NCBI GenBank assembly: GCA_947034895.1
Contig: OX344762.1
Location: 72,038,981-72,102,980, forward strand
Reading direction: 5' to 3'
Source: Rhytidiadelphus loreus
Lineage: Eukaryota > Streptophyta > Bryopsida > Hypnales > Hylocomiaceae
DNA: 64,000 nucleotides
Below the pieces are notes generated by a model. It made no database searches, was not told the DNA's origin, and was given only the letters and a program-made list of their open reading frames with translations. Below, piece by piece: positions 12,918 to 29,969 of the stretch. How positions within the stretch are numbered: position 1 is the stretch's first letter; each line of letters begins with the position of its first letter. Both the position numbers and the translations under genes were made by a program.

Positions 12918-13495
12918 CCCCTAAAGTCCCATTGTCCCTACAGGGGACAAAATGGATTTCGGCAGGCTCTTATGATCTCAATTTTTATTGAAACTTTTTG
13001 AAACTTTCTCATAAGATAAATAAACTTTTGAGCTTTCCGGGAATATAATTTTTATTCCAATCGATGCTTGGGAGCAAAAGTTATGCCACAATAACCTCAA
13101 AATCGGGGAAACCAAGCAACAAAAAAAATTCATCTCCAAATTGAAATATAAAATTTAATATTTTTTTTCTTGTAGATTTTATTTTCTTCTAAATGGGAAG
13201 CTTTGATTCATTCCATTTGAATTAGTGATGTGGAAATTATGGAATTTCTTATTTTGCAGGCAATCATAGCAACTTCTTGAAATAACTTTTTTTCTTCCAC
13301 TTTGAATGCTAATATCTTTCAATCTACACAGTCAAACATTACAAAAAATTTATCACGTGATCTAAGGCAGATTTAGAACAAGATCCTATGGTTAGATTCT
13401 AAAAAATATTTAAAAAAATTATTTCATAGGTGAACGTAGCAAAAGTGGTAGTTTTGAGTGGTTTTGGTAGAAAAATGGCCTTGGGACTTTAGGAG
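12918..13495. mobile_element. TTAA-flanked piggyBac-like MITE, family A copy 1 (internally deleted)
   Basis: The left side reads TTAA followed by CCCCTAAAGTCCCATTGTCC; the right end inverted is CTCCTAAAGTCCCAAGGCCA, followed by TTAT where TTAA is expected. A short palindrome (TGTCCC..GGGACA) lies just inside the left end. It is 578 bp because it lacks about 340 bp of interior present in the copies at 40 and 61 kb; the shared interior includes GCTTTGATTCATTCCATTT and a GATCCTATGGTTAG box. There is no coding sequence. Confidence 0.8.
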
Positions 13496-14926
13496 TTATT
13501 TAATACCCATGGTAGGCCAAATTGAAGCATGACTAGCACTACATTTCATAAATAGGGTGAGTCAAATGCTCATCCACCTATTAGCACCCAGACTTGATAT
13601 CTAGGTACCTTAGAGAAGTTATTTGTTAACTCTCAAAGATTGAAAAGTTGGAGAGAAGTCATTTGCAAGTAGAATAAAGACATTCCAACAAGAAATGAAT
13701 TTTCTGTGATTTTTCAAAGTTTGTTGGGACTAAATGTAGTAAAGCATGGATAGACACATGCTAAACCACACACTAACTTATCCCCTACCCAAATGTACTA
13801 TCATGATGCTAAAGGGTTGCTCAGATTGTGGTAATGGGTGGATGAGTGACACAAATGAAAGGGTCCAATAGATGTTGGAATTGGGTATGTGACTCATTAC
13901 ATTGTGTTGTTCTATCGTACTACATAAAATTGTACATAATCTAATTACAATGATTCCATTTCCACCTAACCTTGTAGATGTTAGTTTGGAAAGTGATTCA
14001 AAGAAATACAAGGGCTACTCCATTGTGACCATATGTGGATCTTCTTGACCCACTTTGAATCTAACAAAAAATACAAATAACTCCATAGTGAATTCTTTAA
14101 TTAGCCTTGGAAGTCAAACTTGGCTCTGCCATTGCTAAACATGTAGCAACAATCTTTTTGTCAAGGTGTCAGATGACTAGTAGAGTAATTGCCCACTATT
14201 GTGCCACATTGTAGATCCCCATTCCAATTGTTGTGTTTTTCTTGTCCTAAGCACATTGATCATTCAAATGCCCACTCCTTGATTTTCACTACTTGAAATA
14301 TCTCTTTCACTTATAGCTTCTACAACCTTACCTTTGTATCAACTACCATCTCATTTTTTGCTTCCCCTATCTTGGATGTAGTGCAACTCTATTTGATGTG
14401 GCTTCTTGAGTTGTTTATGTTCTAGAATGCCCTTCTTTAGAATCAAAATTCCATTTTTGGTGAATTTTTCAAAATTTGAGTGGATAGATATGTAGAAAAC
14501 ATCCATATACACATGTTTCATATTAAAAAAGCACCCCATTAAGTAACAAAAATATGATCTATGAAGAGATCAATGTGAAGTGTTGTATGACCAAATTTAG
14601 AATATCTAGATTTAGGCCAAAAATGGAATTTTGATTATTTGAAATCCAAAGTTAACATACTTGATTGGAATTGCACAAGAATCATATGTTTATTATGCAA
14701 GAAAAAATGACAATCATATTTTATTTTAAGCAAAATTCTTTTGAATGGCAAAATAGGATTTCCATATCATTGCTTCCGGTACTGAACACATGACAGATTT
14801 GAAGCATATAGAGGAAATGGAAATCACAAAGTGTCATTATGGAGGTTTGATTGCAATACAATAGAACTTTTATAAAGAGCGGAGCACCAGTCTTGACACA
14901 TTACATTAGAGAGGTCATTACATTAA
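13496..14926. other. AT-rich intergenic DNA between two TTAA elements
   Basis: No gene or bounded element was recognised. Short frames on the minus strand (13.8-14.0 kb and 14.35-14.54 kb) have no recognisable motif. Confidence 0.5.
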
Positions 14927-15519
14927 CCCCAAAGTGACAAAGAGGACAGAAAGTGTCCTCACACAGTTTAAGGTCCAGTTCAAAGTGCTGTAACTTTTGC
15001 ATCCAAGGTCCAAATTCAATAAAATTTGTTGAGAATGTTGCATTCTCCCCTCTAGTTTGTATGGTAAAATTTTCAGAACAATCCAAGATTTATTGATTTT
15101 TTGGAAGCCAATCGAAGTTCACAACTTCAATTTGAGTTCACCAAACTGCATTTTAAGGCTGCAACTTCGGGGCCTTGTATCTCCTTCATCCATTTCTCAT
15201 TTTCAATAAAATTTGTTGGATTTTGTTCCCCTTGAAGTATAGTTATTGTGGTAAAGTTTTACATTTGAGTAGGTTTAGAAATCAAATTTCACCTCCAAAT
15301 GTGTTTTTGGGAAAATTTTAGCATCCATTTTCAACACTAAAACATTATGATCTTGCAATCTATGTGGCCAAATGACTTCAAATTTTCTACATGTCCTCTA
15401 CAACATGTACACTACAAGATTGTATGGTTGAGATTTGTATAACTTGAAGACATTTAGATCCATAAAGCTTCAAAAGCAATGATGTTTTTGAACCCCAGAA
15501 ATTGAATGTCACTTTGGGG
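14927..15519. mobile_element. TTAA-flanked piggyBac-like MITE, family B
   Basis: The 593-bp element has perfect 13-bp terminal inverted repeats CCCCAAAGTGACA / TGTCACTTTGGGG and exact TTAA at both flanks (14923-14926 and 15520-15523). The interior has repeated phrases such as AATAAAATTTGTTG but no coding frame. Its ends resemble family A (CCCCTAAAG), suggesting mobilisation by the same or a related transposase. Confidence 0.82.
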
Positions 15520-15802
15520 TTAAGGAAGTTCTACTGTACAGTACTTGAAAATTGGAAGCTGGAAGTAAAATAAATGAGAAGGAAATAATTAAAATAGGCA
15601 CACCGGTAAAAATGAGCCAACAAGATCTCAAAAGCTATTGAATCTCACATGAGTGAAACTATCGGAGTGAAACTGAACTCTTCAGAATATTGTACCTAGA
15701 CTTCGTTGTTATTCCATATGAAAGCATAAGCTCACGACGTAATCAAGAAATTCCAATATTGACGTGCATGCAAAGAAAACTAATAATTACAAATGGCTTC
15801 GT

Positions 15803-18960
<3,158 letters not shown>

Positions 18961-19620
18961 TTCTCTCTCTCTTACTTCCAACTCGGTTTGCTTCGTCGTC
19001 GACTTCCTCCTTTGGTTCCCCCACTTTTGCTTCCTGGTTTGCTTCCTCGTTTGGTTCCTCATTTTTTCCTCATATTTGCTTCCTTGTTTGCCTCACATTT
19101 GCTTTGTGCGTTGGAGGTCCATAAATTAACAGGGTCCTAAATGCTTCCCCTATCTTCCTAAATGCTTCCCCTATCTAGAAATGAGTGATGTGATCCTTGA
19201 AATATCTATTACTATCACAAATGAGATAGGTAGTCTTAAGAGAAAGATCTCCTACTTTGTCTATTTCTTCACTTTTGCTTTTTGGTTAACTTCCCTTATA
19301 CTTGCTTCCTCCTTTGGCTACTTTTTCCTCATATTTGCTTCCTTGTTTGCTTCTTCACATTTCTTAGTAGTCTATTTCTTCACATTGGCTTTCTTACATT
19401 TGTTTCCTTGTTGACTTCTCGATTTGCTTCCTCACATAATTTACTTTTCTCACATTTACTTTTTTATTGACTTCCTCACATAATTTACTTTTCTCACATT
19501 TACTTTTTTATTGACTTCCTCACATAATTTACTAATCTCACATTTACTTTTTTGTTGACTTCCTCACATATACTCCTCATGTTTGTTTTTCCTTGTTTTC
19601 TTCTTCCTATTTTCTTCTTT
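18961..19620. repeat. Pyrimidine-rich minisatellite region
   Basis: The + strand is strongly C/T-biased, built from variants of TTGCTTCCTC and CACATTTGC. A 22-bp duplication (TAAATGCTTCCCCTATCT) sits at 19139-19178. A clear 44-bp tandem repeat (CACATTTACTTTTTTATTGA plus CTTCCTCACATAATTTACTT plus four bases) begins at 19451, 19495 and 19539. Open frames here are a by-product of the repeat. Confidence 0.7.
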
Positions 19621-21798
19621 GTCCCATTATTTGTTTCCTTGTTTCCTACCTCTAGATGGATGACTTAGGTTCATTTTTCTTCAAAAAATGAAAAATTGAT
19701 GTTCTTCAAAATAATGTATTGTAACTCCCAAAAGTTTTTTCACACTACTAAAATTGTCATAAATATTTGGGAATTAGAATTTCCAATGAAGTTTGAATAT
19801 TTTGTAGTACAAGTAGTAAATTGAATTACAAATTTTCAATTTTTTCTTTGATTAATTTTAAATTTAATCAAATTTTTTATAGGAATCATTTTTTTTTTTC
19901 AAATATAAAATTTATAAGATTCTTTGTAATTCTATTTGAGACCATACAATAAAATAACCAATTTTATGAATTTATGAATTTTTTATGAATGAAATACTAT
20001 TGATTATATTATAGATTATATTCATTATGTATGTACTAATGGCAATGATGAAAAAAGTACAATTAATAAACAACATCAGGAGGTTTTGATTGGCATAAAA
20101 AATCCTATAACCTATCAATAAGACTAAAAGAATTAGTCTCACCCTTCAATGATGATGTTGCCTTGGAGCTAACAAATGGATTATTGAATGTATACAAATG
20201 TATTAAAGAAATTGTTTGACTTTTGAGGTGGTGCAAACCAAGGTTTTGGGGGGTAAAAAATTGCTTACTTTGATAGGGTTTAGAGTATCAAACTTCACCC
20301 CTTCACATTTGTACCAATGCAATGAATGTTAACGACACTTACAATAAATAAATTATCAAAGACACTTGAGTACAATTAGAATTACATGAATACAAACTAG
20401 CTATAATATAAATAAATGGAGTTTCCTTTTAGGAAATTCTTTTACAAAACAAAAGAGACTATCCCATCAAAAGGGATAAATACAAATCTTATTAGTTAAT
20501 TATCCCCCTCAAATAAAAACAAATAAATAAAAAACCTAATCCACTCACGCACCCTCCAAAATGATAATAAAAAAATCTTTGATATAAATATGATATATGG
20601 AATATTCATAGAATACATATATGCATGATGTAAAGAATACAAATGTACTATACAAAATATTTATATGATATCAAATATGGTTACGTATACAAGATATAAG
20701 ATACAATTATTAATTGTATATTGGTCTTAATCTAGCATGTTTAGAAAAAAATATAGATATGGGGGATAATGATAAATACATTTGTAACCATTCACTCACT
20801 TATTAAGTTAAAACTACTCAATTCCATCATCTACTAGACCCTCCCATTCGCACCAATCATCCATCCATTACCACAATCTTGACAATCCTTTAGCTAAGAT
20901 TGTAATAATGGATGGATGATTGGCTCAATCATAACAATACTCTTGGGGAAGGAATATGTCAACATGTGGTTTAGTCCCAACAAACTTTGAAAAATCACAA
21001 AAAAATTCATTTTTATCAAATTGTCTTGATTCTTTAGCAAACATTTGCAAGTGACTTCTCTCAAACTTCTCAATCTCTGAAAAATAAATGAGTTGATGAA
21101 TAACTTCTGCAAGGTAACTAGATAGCAAATCAGCACATTTACCACAAGTGAGGGGTAAGTGAAGTGAATGCACTCACTATCTCCTCAAAAGGGACCTCCC
21201 CCCAAAATCATTATTACAATGTGTCTAATGACACGTGTGGAGAAGTTAGTTACATGTTCTACATCTTCCTCACGCCCCTAAGTTACTTTCTCCTACAACC
21301 TAAGCTTAATTAGCAACAAAATTTTAGCGATCCACATATTTTGCTAAATTACTGTTCCCGATTCTAACAAACTGAACTGACTTCAAGAAGTACTCTACTA
21401 TACATACTGAACACACCTAGACATATGCTTGAATTTCAAAACGAACAATAAGGTCAAGGAACTTTCAAGTACTACGGAGTATAAAACAGCAAGTAATCAA
21501 GATGAGTTTATGGATCACAACTTGCTTGAGCACAGTACGGCAGAACGTGTGCTGCGCATACGACTGTGCAAATACAACGCCTATTGCCCTCTACAATGAA
21601 TGGGGACTATAATGTCTATCTACAAACGTTTTGTGAATCAGCAGTCACCAACTTACAGTGAGCTTGCTTCCAGTCAATTTTCTGATCCTCAGAAGACAAG
21701 TGGTCCCCATGTAAGAACTAATTTGAATCCTATATATATCCTGCGATGAACTCACAACCAGGATTCTAATGATTGTTTAGGAAAACATTCCAAGATCC
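19621..21798. other. AT-rich intergenic DNA with one strong short hairpin
   Basis: No gene was recognised. At 20853-20923, CCAATCATCCATCCATTA pairs exactly with TAATGGATGGATGATTGG and the stem continues to about 28 bp with two mismatches around a 15-nt loop. The last part (from about 21.3 kb) is the 3' flank of the cellulase gene. Confidence 0.55.
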
Positions 21799-24700
21799 CT
21801 AACTTGAAGGAGGAGGGGATTGGTACAAGGGTGGAATAGCATTGAAAATGGTGTTTGCATCCACTCCTGTTTTCGTTACCGTTGAGAGCGATACCAAAGC
21901 TCCTACCAGTGCAGCATTGGCAGCTAATGTTGGCTCTGCTTGCTGATAGTTTGTGCGCCGGTCGACATATTTATCAAACTTGTTTGGTCCAGCGACCATT
22001 GCCCCATCAATGACATGTGGGTTCGGCGTTTTTGCATCCCTGTACTTCCAACCTTGAGTGCAACCAGTTCTTGTTTTGCTCTTGGGGATGGACGCCGCCC
22101 TATGATGCACTTGCTTTGGATACTTCTTCCCATAGCCAACCACGTAGCTCGTGTTCATTGGGTTGTTCCCAAGCACGTAATTTATCTGCGCAAAATACAG
22201 CTCAAATAAGCCATATATCCAAATATTCATGGAGCATCATAAATGTGTCCCAAGGTAGAGGATTCTAAAACTACGAGGAACCGAATGAGGATAATATTCA
22301 TAGAGTATCATATAGGCATGGGTCCTAGTGGCAACAGAATAAGTTGATATGAGGGTCTCACCTGTGAACGCGCGTAGTCATTCATGGTTTCTGCAGGGTA
22401 GAATGTGCCTTTACAGGCCCACCCAGGAACATCGAAGGCCTTCAAGTATTCGGCATACAACGAGGCTAACATCGAATTAGCTACTGCGTACTGCAATTGC
22501 TGTGGCTGCCCGTTCAGAAACATTGTTAAGCCCCCTGGACATCATCCATAATCAACATCAATTTCGTCCAATCGATGTGAAGTACGTGGAGTACATCTCC
22601 AGACGACCGTCTACGTGGCACGTTTTCAATGCAAATTTACTAAGCTATCTCACCAAGTGCTATCCACAAACATCACAAGTGACGATATAAACTTCAACCC
22701 CAAGGATTCAAGTATGTAAAACAACCGATTAATTTGATCATGTTCTGGAAATATAAGTTAGATGCGGTCAAATCTCGAATTAATGCAGAATACTGCAAGT
22801 TCAGGTCAAACGAAAACAAAATTGAACAAAAAGAAATCCCCATATGACCCACTCAAAAGTGCTAAAAAATCATGAAGCCTATGTTCGGCCTCTTGGTCCT
22901 TGAGGAGTTGGTTGCACGCCAATGCAGAAGCAGGAGGATTAGTTTCAGCAACTAACCTTTCGTGACATTAAAAACCTTGTATTGCGGGAGGTAGGAGCAC
23001 ATGACAGTCTCAGTTTGGTTGAGATACTCTCGGAGTAGCTGCTCGTAAGGATATCCTGGACTTTGCATAATGTAAAGCCTCGACATAAGTACCTGCAGCA
23101 GGAGCAGAAAGCTTGTGTTTTTCAGCATAGACTGAAACCTCCACTAATTATATGTCGACCTTAGAATCATTTCTGCTGGCACTTACGATGCCCTCTGACA
23201 CTCCAACTAAGAAAAGAAACCCAATTGGGTGGGTGGAGCCTTGGAAAGTCACTCATTTACGATGCAAGTGTCCTCCAAACATGTGACTCGTACTAAATGA
23301 GATACTTCTAGGTTTCATCAGTCAAAGGTGTTTCGATGAGATAAACAATTTCAAGGGTAGTCCAGGGTCGTGAATGGGATTCTACTCCCTCAAACTTCAA
23401 CAATTGATAACTAATTCATTTAGTATCCAACTAAGAAATATGTTAATGAGTTGAAATCGTCTAAAATATGAGGACAAGACGCACTCTAAAAAAGTCATTC
23501 TAATAATGGAAACCACTCACAACACTTGCAATGGGTTTCCAACCTCAAAAGGCACCCTAAAATCTGAACATGATCATACCTGGGCGCCAATGAGCTTGTT
23601 GTCCCAGCTGAACACGCCATAGAAGGGTCCACCACCATTGGCATTAGCATTCTTTGCGAGCGCAGGGTTCGTAATAAACTGAAGATAGGTGATGTTCCCG
23701 GTGGCATAGTACATCCAAGCCCCACCCCACATGTATTCATCCCAGTAACTGGTGGAATTATAGAACGGTTGTTCCCCTGCAGGCAGTCCCGCAACGTAAC
23801 GCTCTCTGTGCCCCATGCTCCTTGCGAAAGTCCAGATATTGGTCGCTCCAATGATCAACTTGCGAGAGTACGCTGGAGAGTCTTTGAACACAATGGAGGC
23901 CGCTGCAAGAGCCGCTGCCATTTCCGAGCCCAGATCTGGAGCAGAGCTGACTGCGTAAGATGGACGAGGGTAGTCCATGTCTTCAGGCCTTTCCCAGCAG
24001 TAGTGGTCATTGGGGATGGACGTGTTCGCATCGCCTACCTGATAAGGTATAAAGAACCAATAATCAAAAGTCAAGTGAAAAAATTGAGTGATGTTTCTAT
24101 GAATAAATTGATGTATTTCAACATTGTATGAATCAGATAAAATTTCAAGCAATGCTACAACAAAGTCGTTCACTCAACTACAGTTCGAGGGCCCTGTTTC
24201 ACGTATGCATTGCCAGAAGGTCGAAATTAATCGTCAAACACCCGTGTTAAAATGTAAGCAATGCCCCCAAGTATTCATCAAATAGAGTCCATTCGCAACA
24301 TCTTTACATTTGATTGTATGAAAAGTCTCAAACTAATACAAAATTGTAGACGTAAAGACAATTGTCAAGAAAATTTGATTCCTCCAGAACTTCAAGTCAA
24401 GGTAGAGGATACTCTAAACCGTCAGGACCTGATCATGTCTCCTATTGACTGTTTCCAGCAGAAAGTCATCTCTCCCGATACACTTGGTTGGCCTTCAATT
24501 AGCGAGTCGGGAGTAATTTTGACTTAGCTAAATGTCTATGGCCATTCATCTTTGAATGGAAATGGGTTTGTCAACTTCCCTTCAATAGTGGTCCATAGTC
24601 TCCCACTGGAATTGCATAAATTAATTGGAAGGATACAAATCACTTCTACAACTCTCCCAAAAGGACATTGACTTTCTAATTGATGCCCTAAAGAAATACA

Positions 24701-26354
24701 TACACATGGATAAAAATTTGGTCCCAAGACTTTGGCTCTTGTAGTAAACCAAGTAATCTCGCCAGATAGCTCTATTCAGTGATCTCCCACTGAAAGTGCA
24801 CTCCTAAAAATTCTTTGGTTGCAATGCTTTGTGACAGAAAGTGACAGAAATTGTATCCTGTCCCTTAGTCACTGGCAGGGAAATCTTGACGGCAAGATTT
24901 TGAGCTCAGTTTGAGAGGACGCAGACATACCTGAACAAACACACGATCGACGTGCGGTGAGGAATAGTTGAAGGTCTTCAACATGTAATCGGTGCCCCAC
25001 TTTATGATTTCCTTGATGTGATTCAGCTCCCCAGCAGCCTGGTACTTAGCTTTGTACTCAATCACACTCCAACTCAAAATGGTCATGGCATAGGCTCCAG
25101 GAAACCCAAACTTGATGTTATCCCCCGCATCGTAGTAACCACCAGTGAGGTTCACACTTGCATCTCGTCCATCGGTCAGACCAGAATGCGATCTCCATGA
25201 GATGTTGTTGGATGCTGGCAAGTGCCCGGCTGCAACAAAAACACCACAAGAATTCATCAGAGCCTTCACAGCACCACATGCACTTGTTCAACCAAAATTG
25301 AAATACATTTTAAGGAATATTTTAATTTATCCAAATCCTTTATTTGTAGATTTGCAAAGTAAGATAAGCCATTCATAATTCAAAAGTACCTAATGAAAAA
25401 GCAAACAAGGTGCTCCGAAGTAGCTTTTATTCAAGACTTTTATTAATTCAGAAATTAGTATAAAAGGCCTATAAAATTCGAGCACTACCACTAATAAATA
25501 CTACACCCCCAGATGCAGGTGTTTGCGTGTTTTAAAAAGAGTCCACCCGAGATCATGTCATGACGACCGACAAGCAAGACTCTAATACAGCAGTGAATCA
25601 CTTTGGTTCCAAGCTCCAATTGCCTCTATTTGCTACAAGTACCTCTGTTTTACCATAAGGTAGAGACGACCATGAAATGTACCCCTCTGGTACGTGTCTC
25701 CTGAGCAGCACGAGGAACTGAATTTCATATAAAAGGTCGAGGACACTTTAAGCATTTCAACCAATACGTAGGAATAGGCTTTCATTGAGAGATCACTCAA
25801 TAAAACTTACTAGATGCTTACTAGCTCACTCAATGTATTAAAAGAGTTCTTATGCAATAATTCAAATTGGAAGATTGTAGACTACAATTGCAGGGACAGT
25901 AGACAACACCCCATTCAAAGATGAATGTCGATCGACAATGGCCAAGTTCTGCTTCCCCTGGTCCTTGATGACGAGTAGGCAGAAGCAACTTACATTTCTG
26001 CGCGTCGAAGAAGCGCAAGGCCAGTTTCAAGGCGACGGTGTAATTGTCGAGAGGCGCCGGGCGGTGGTGCTTCTTGGGCGCCACTTTCCAGATGAGAATG
26101 GACAGCCCCACGATGGCGCTGGCGGCGAGGAGCGTCCCGAACACAATGAAGAAGAGCTTGCGGCTGCACACGACGCAGCCCAAGTCGACCTGCTTCTGCT
26201 TCTTCTTCGCCGCGGGCTCCAGCAGCCAGCTCTGTTGCGTCTCCTCCAAGCTCTTCACCGACGCGCGGTCGAAGTCCAGGTTGCGACTGCGGGTGTCGTC
26301 CTCCGCCCCCGAGTCCATGGCCATCTCCATCGGACCTCCCCAGGTGTTGTACAT
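21799..26354 (-). CDS. KOR: Membrane-anchored GH9 endo-1,4-beta-glucanase, KORRIGAN type
   Basis: Six minus-strand exons, 25994-26354, 24931-25229, 23580-24038, 22957-23092, 22362-22534 and 21799-22185, give 604 aa, close to the roughly 620 aa of angiosperm KORRIGAN1. Layout: a cytosolic N-terminus (with [10 protein letters not shown] and ETQQSWLL, conserved in KOR proteins), one transmembrane segment at about 65-91, then an extracytoplasmic GH9 catalytic domain. Catalytic features are intact: DAGD at 154-157 (nucleophile/base aspartates), the HHR signature at 503-505, and the second signature with D547, D551 and E560 (acid). Several N-x-S/T sites (for example NNIS, NLTG, NSTS, NITY) fit glycosylation. 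Known relatives act with cellulose synthase at the plasma membrane and Golgi in cellulose synthesis and cytokinesis. The C-terminus is short and proline-rich (PPPSS), less extended than in angiosperms. Every splice junction falls at a conserved point. Confidence 0.96.
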
Positions 26355-26393
26355 CGCGTCGCAACAAGTCGCTCTAGCTTTCCGTCTAACTTA

Positions 26394-26780
26394 CACCCAA
26401 TTCTCAATTACCAGCTCCTAAAGAAGCCCTCAATTACTTAACCTCCTACGCATTCACCCAACGGCTAGATAGTCACACCCAATTTCCAATTACAGCTCCT
26501 CGTGATGCCCTAAACTCAACTCTTGCGCATACACCCAACACACATACCCAGTTTCCAATTGCTGATGCCCTCAACTAGTTAACCTCTTACGCATTCACCA
26601 AACAGACAGTCACACCCAATTTCTAATTGCAACTACTCTTGAAGTCCTCCACTAATTAACCCCTTACACATTCACCCAACAGACAACCTTACGTACCCAA
26701 TTTCCAATTGCAGCTTCTCTTGATGCTCTCAACTTCTTATGCATTCACCCAACAGACACTCCTATTACCCAACTTCACAC
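26394..26780. repeat. Tandem repeat directly upstream of the KOR start codon
   Basis: About five and a half diverged units of 67-82 bp start near 26394, 26476, 26546, 26613, 26695 and 26766, each containing (C/T)ACCCAATTTCCAATT, an AGCTCCT/TGATGCC section and a CGCATTCACCCAAC section. The array begins 40 bp before the KOR ATG, so it lies in the 5' untranslated or promoter region. Confidence 0.78.
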
Positions 26781-29700
26781 AACGTTCACCCGCACCCTCC
26801 TCAGTAGTCATCTAGTCTCAGACTCCAGATATTTCACTTGAACAATCGACGAAGCCAATGTTAACAAAATTGATTTAATCCCACTGGGTACAACCACCAT
26901 AGATCCGATCCAATGCACGCCCCCTCGATCAAACCAAAATTTAAAAAAGAGCTCTAAGTCATACATGTACTCACGCCACAGCCCACATCGTCAAGGCCAT
27001 TAGAAACTCACTCCGCAGCAAGGCAATTGATCAAACCATCACTCAACTAACTACCACTCCTTGCACTCACAACCTTCTCCTCCCTTGTCAAATGTCTCTC
27101 CAGACCTGGCAAACCAGGGAAGTAGCTAGCTACTGTTGTAACCTAAGTTAAAGAAGAAGAAACGAAGACAACAGGCGCTAAGATCAATGCGACGAACCCA
27201 TAATTGGTGTGTGATTGATGATGATGCAATGCAGGGAAGTGCGTGGTGTCCAAGTTCAATAGTTAAGGTGGAAAGCCATTGACGAAGCGGCTGGGGAGCT
27301 GTAGGAGCTGTAGGGAAGTGGACGCATGGGGAAGCGAGTTCAGTTACCAGCTTGCCATGAGACGGCGGTACGTGAAGCGAAAGCCTGGCAAGGGGAACTG
27401 ACAACCGAGGAAATGTTTGTGCAGCAGCTGCTACAATGCTGCATTGCTGCTGCAGCCAAAATCTTAGTTAAGTTAGGAATACTGATGGAGGTGCTGCTGC
27501 TGCTCGTCGCCGCCGTCGTCCCGCTGCACTCACCTGGGGTGCCAGCTTTCACAGGAAGAGTACTTGATTCTTGTGCACCGGCATGTACAGTACTTTCAAT
27601 TGGTGACTCCTCCAACAAACGAGAGGGAGGGACTCTCTTCAAAGCTGCTCAAGGAAGAGAACCAAGATAGGAGATGCGTATATCCACCATGATTTCAATT
27701 TGGGGGACCTTCAGACCCCTCGAATGAAATTTCAATGAAATCATTTCCTTGAAAGAGAATTGGAAGCTCCATCTAAGGTAGAGGTACCTATTCATGACAA
27801 ACCCCTACGATGGTTTTGTAGGGTGACCTCTTGTTGACAATAATTGGATGCATTGTTCATTGAAAAAGATTCTTTGTTTATATTTTCTCTTTGACTTGTC
27901 TTTCTTCCCTCCTTGCTTAGGGAGAAGTGCCAAAACTAACCAAAATAGGTGAGTCTATGAAACTGGAATGGGTTTGAATGAAATATTCACATTTATATTG
28001 GATAAAAATATTTATTTTTGAAAATATTTTTTTCTTTTTTTGTATTCTTCCTCATCCTTATGTTTGTATACATTGAGCTCACTTTTTCAATTAATTTCCC
28101 ATATCCTACAAGCTAAAATGCTTATGTTATCAAAAATAGGTACTTCTACCATATCGCAAGTTTGTTAGCTATCACTAAAAGGGAGGAGGCTTTGAAGCTA
28201 TTGTAAGAAACATTAAAAGTGATTTGAGGGCAAAAAGAAGATTGCAAGTTCTTAAGTGTTCCCGTACAACAGGGAACACTAGGAACTCCTCCACATCAAT
28301 AATCTAACATGGTTGCTATTGTGCCATGCCAAATAATATCAATCAATTAATATTTTAATATTCTAACTAGTTTTGAAGGCAAGAAACAAGCTTGAAATGA
28401 CCCAATCTTGCCCTCAAATCTCATCCAATGGTTTGAGTAGTAACTTACTCCAGAGCTAAGCTACTATAGGGAATTTTAAAAATGAAAGTAAGGAAGGAGG
28501 CTTAGAAATGACTAATCTAAGGGTTGATCCGCCTTTTTCATGTATTTCTTGAATGAAAATATATTTTAGCTCATTTTTCAGACAAAGAAAAATAGAAGAG
28601 GAATCTAACACAAGTGGTTTCATATTTTTTTAAGCATTTTTTAATTACTTATGGATTTTCAAAGGAGTTGTGTCATAGGTCCCTATTTATGTCCCTAGGT
28701 CTTCCATAAATTGTTCACTTGCAATTTCTAAAGAAAAATGGAAAAGCAAAGAGAATGATTGGCTCTTGCAATTAATAATGGGTTTTTCCTTGATTCATTC
28801 AATGACTATGGAGGTCAATTTATGAACTACCTTTTGTCCATTTCACAACCATTTATACGGGCCATTTTAACACCCGCTCCATTTCAGAGCCTCCTACCTT
28901 ATTACAAGGATAGAGCTAAAGGTGGTTGTTTGGGGGGACAAATTTTGCTTTTGTGTCATCATTGATCCAAAGAATTTTTGGAGGGGTGAACCTACTATGG
29001 GCAAAAGATGTTAGTGTGTACAATATATTGCATCCAAAATCCCATAGCAAAGCCTCTTGTAGTGTAGTTGCTTGTTTTGTATTTGATTGGATTCTTGAGG
29101 AAATAATTATGAATTTTGAAATTGAAACTATCACATAAGGTTCAAAGGTAATTACAATATATATACCAAATTGTGACATCTTCCATTCTCCAACACCTAA
29201 AAAATGGTCTTTGAATGAACACTTCCATGACTCAAATCACTAAAACTTTTTAAAAGCCACCAATGTGAGGTGAGAATTTTTTTGAAGCAATTCAACCAAT
29301 GAGATTTGAGACATTTTGTACTTCAAAGGTGTACATGTAAGGTGAATAGTGCTATATATTAGGTATGCCATGTTCTCAATTTTGAAGATTTGTAAACTAT
29401 TACTTTAGTGTAGGAAAATGTAGAAAAATTACAAAACCACTTGGGATGCATTTTTCTTGAGTTCACTAATAATCTCATCAAATTTTTTTGGTCATTAGAC
29501 TACTAAAATGTATAGTGGGACTAGATAAAATATTGCTTGTAGGTACTTCATACTACCTAGGGTTTTTTTTTAGGCATTTAAATGCCTAAAATCACCAAAA
29601 ATAGTTGGGGAGCACCAAACCTATTGGAAAATTTGAAGAAAATTTGGATGATGATGCCAAGTATTTTCAATTTTTGAAAAAAAATTGGATGAAATTGCCA

Positions 29701-29969
29701 ATTTTAAATGGACTTCACCCAAATATGTAGATAAAAAGATAATTCTATCCAAAATATAGATGAATTACACTAAAATATTTGGCTACATCATTTTCTTATA
29801 TATTGCCACTTCAGCATTTCTCCAAAAACAAAAATACACACTTTGATAGTACCTTACAATCATCCCTACCTTTTACATGTTTACAGTTGGTACATTGAAA
29901 AATGCAATATGTATCTTTGTGTTAATAAACTATTTTAGAACCTTGAACTATTTTTACACCTCCCATTGC
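26781..29969. other. Upstream region of KOR and AT-rich intergenic DNA
   Basis: A moderately GC-rich stretch (about 26.8-27.7 kb) precedes AT-rich DNA. A 114-codon + frame at 27326-27670 starts with ATG and contains a Leu/Val-rich run and CTG repeats, but an equally long frame lies opposite and nothing matches a known family, so I do not call a gene. The rest holds no recognisable feature. Confidence 0.5.

Noticed and set aside
25938..26441. Plus-strand frames opposite KOR exon 1
   Set aside because: Shadows of the GC-rich first exon of the cellulase; no domain, and they cross its start codon.
27326..27670. 114-codon frame with a hydrophobic run, possible small secreted protein
   Set aside because: The hydrophobic run comes from CTG repeats, an opposite frame is equally open, and there is no homologue I recognise.
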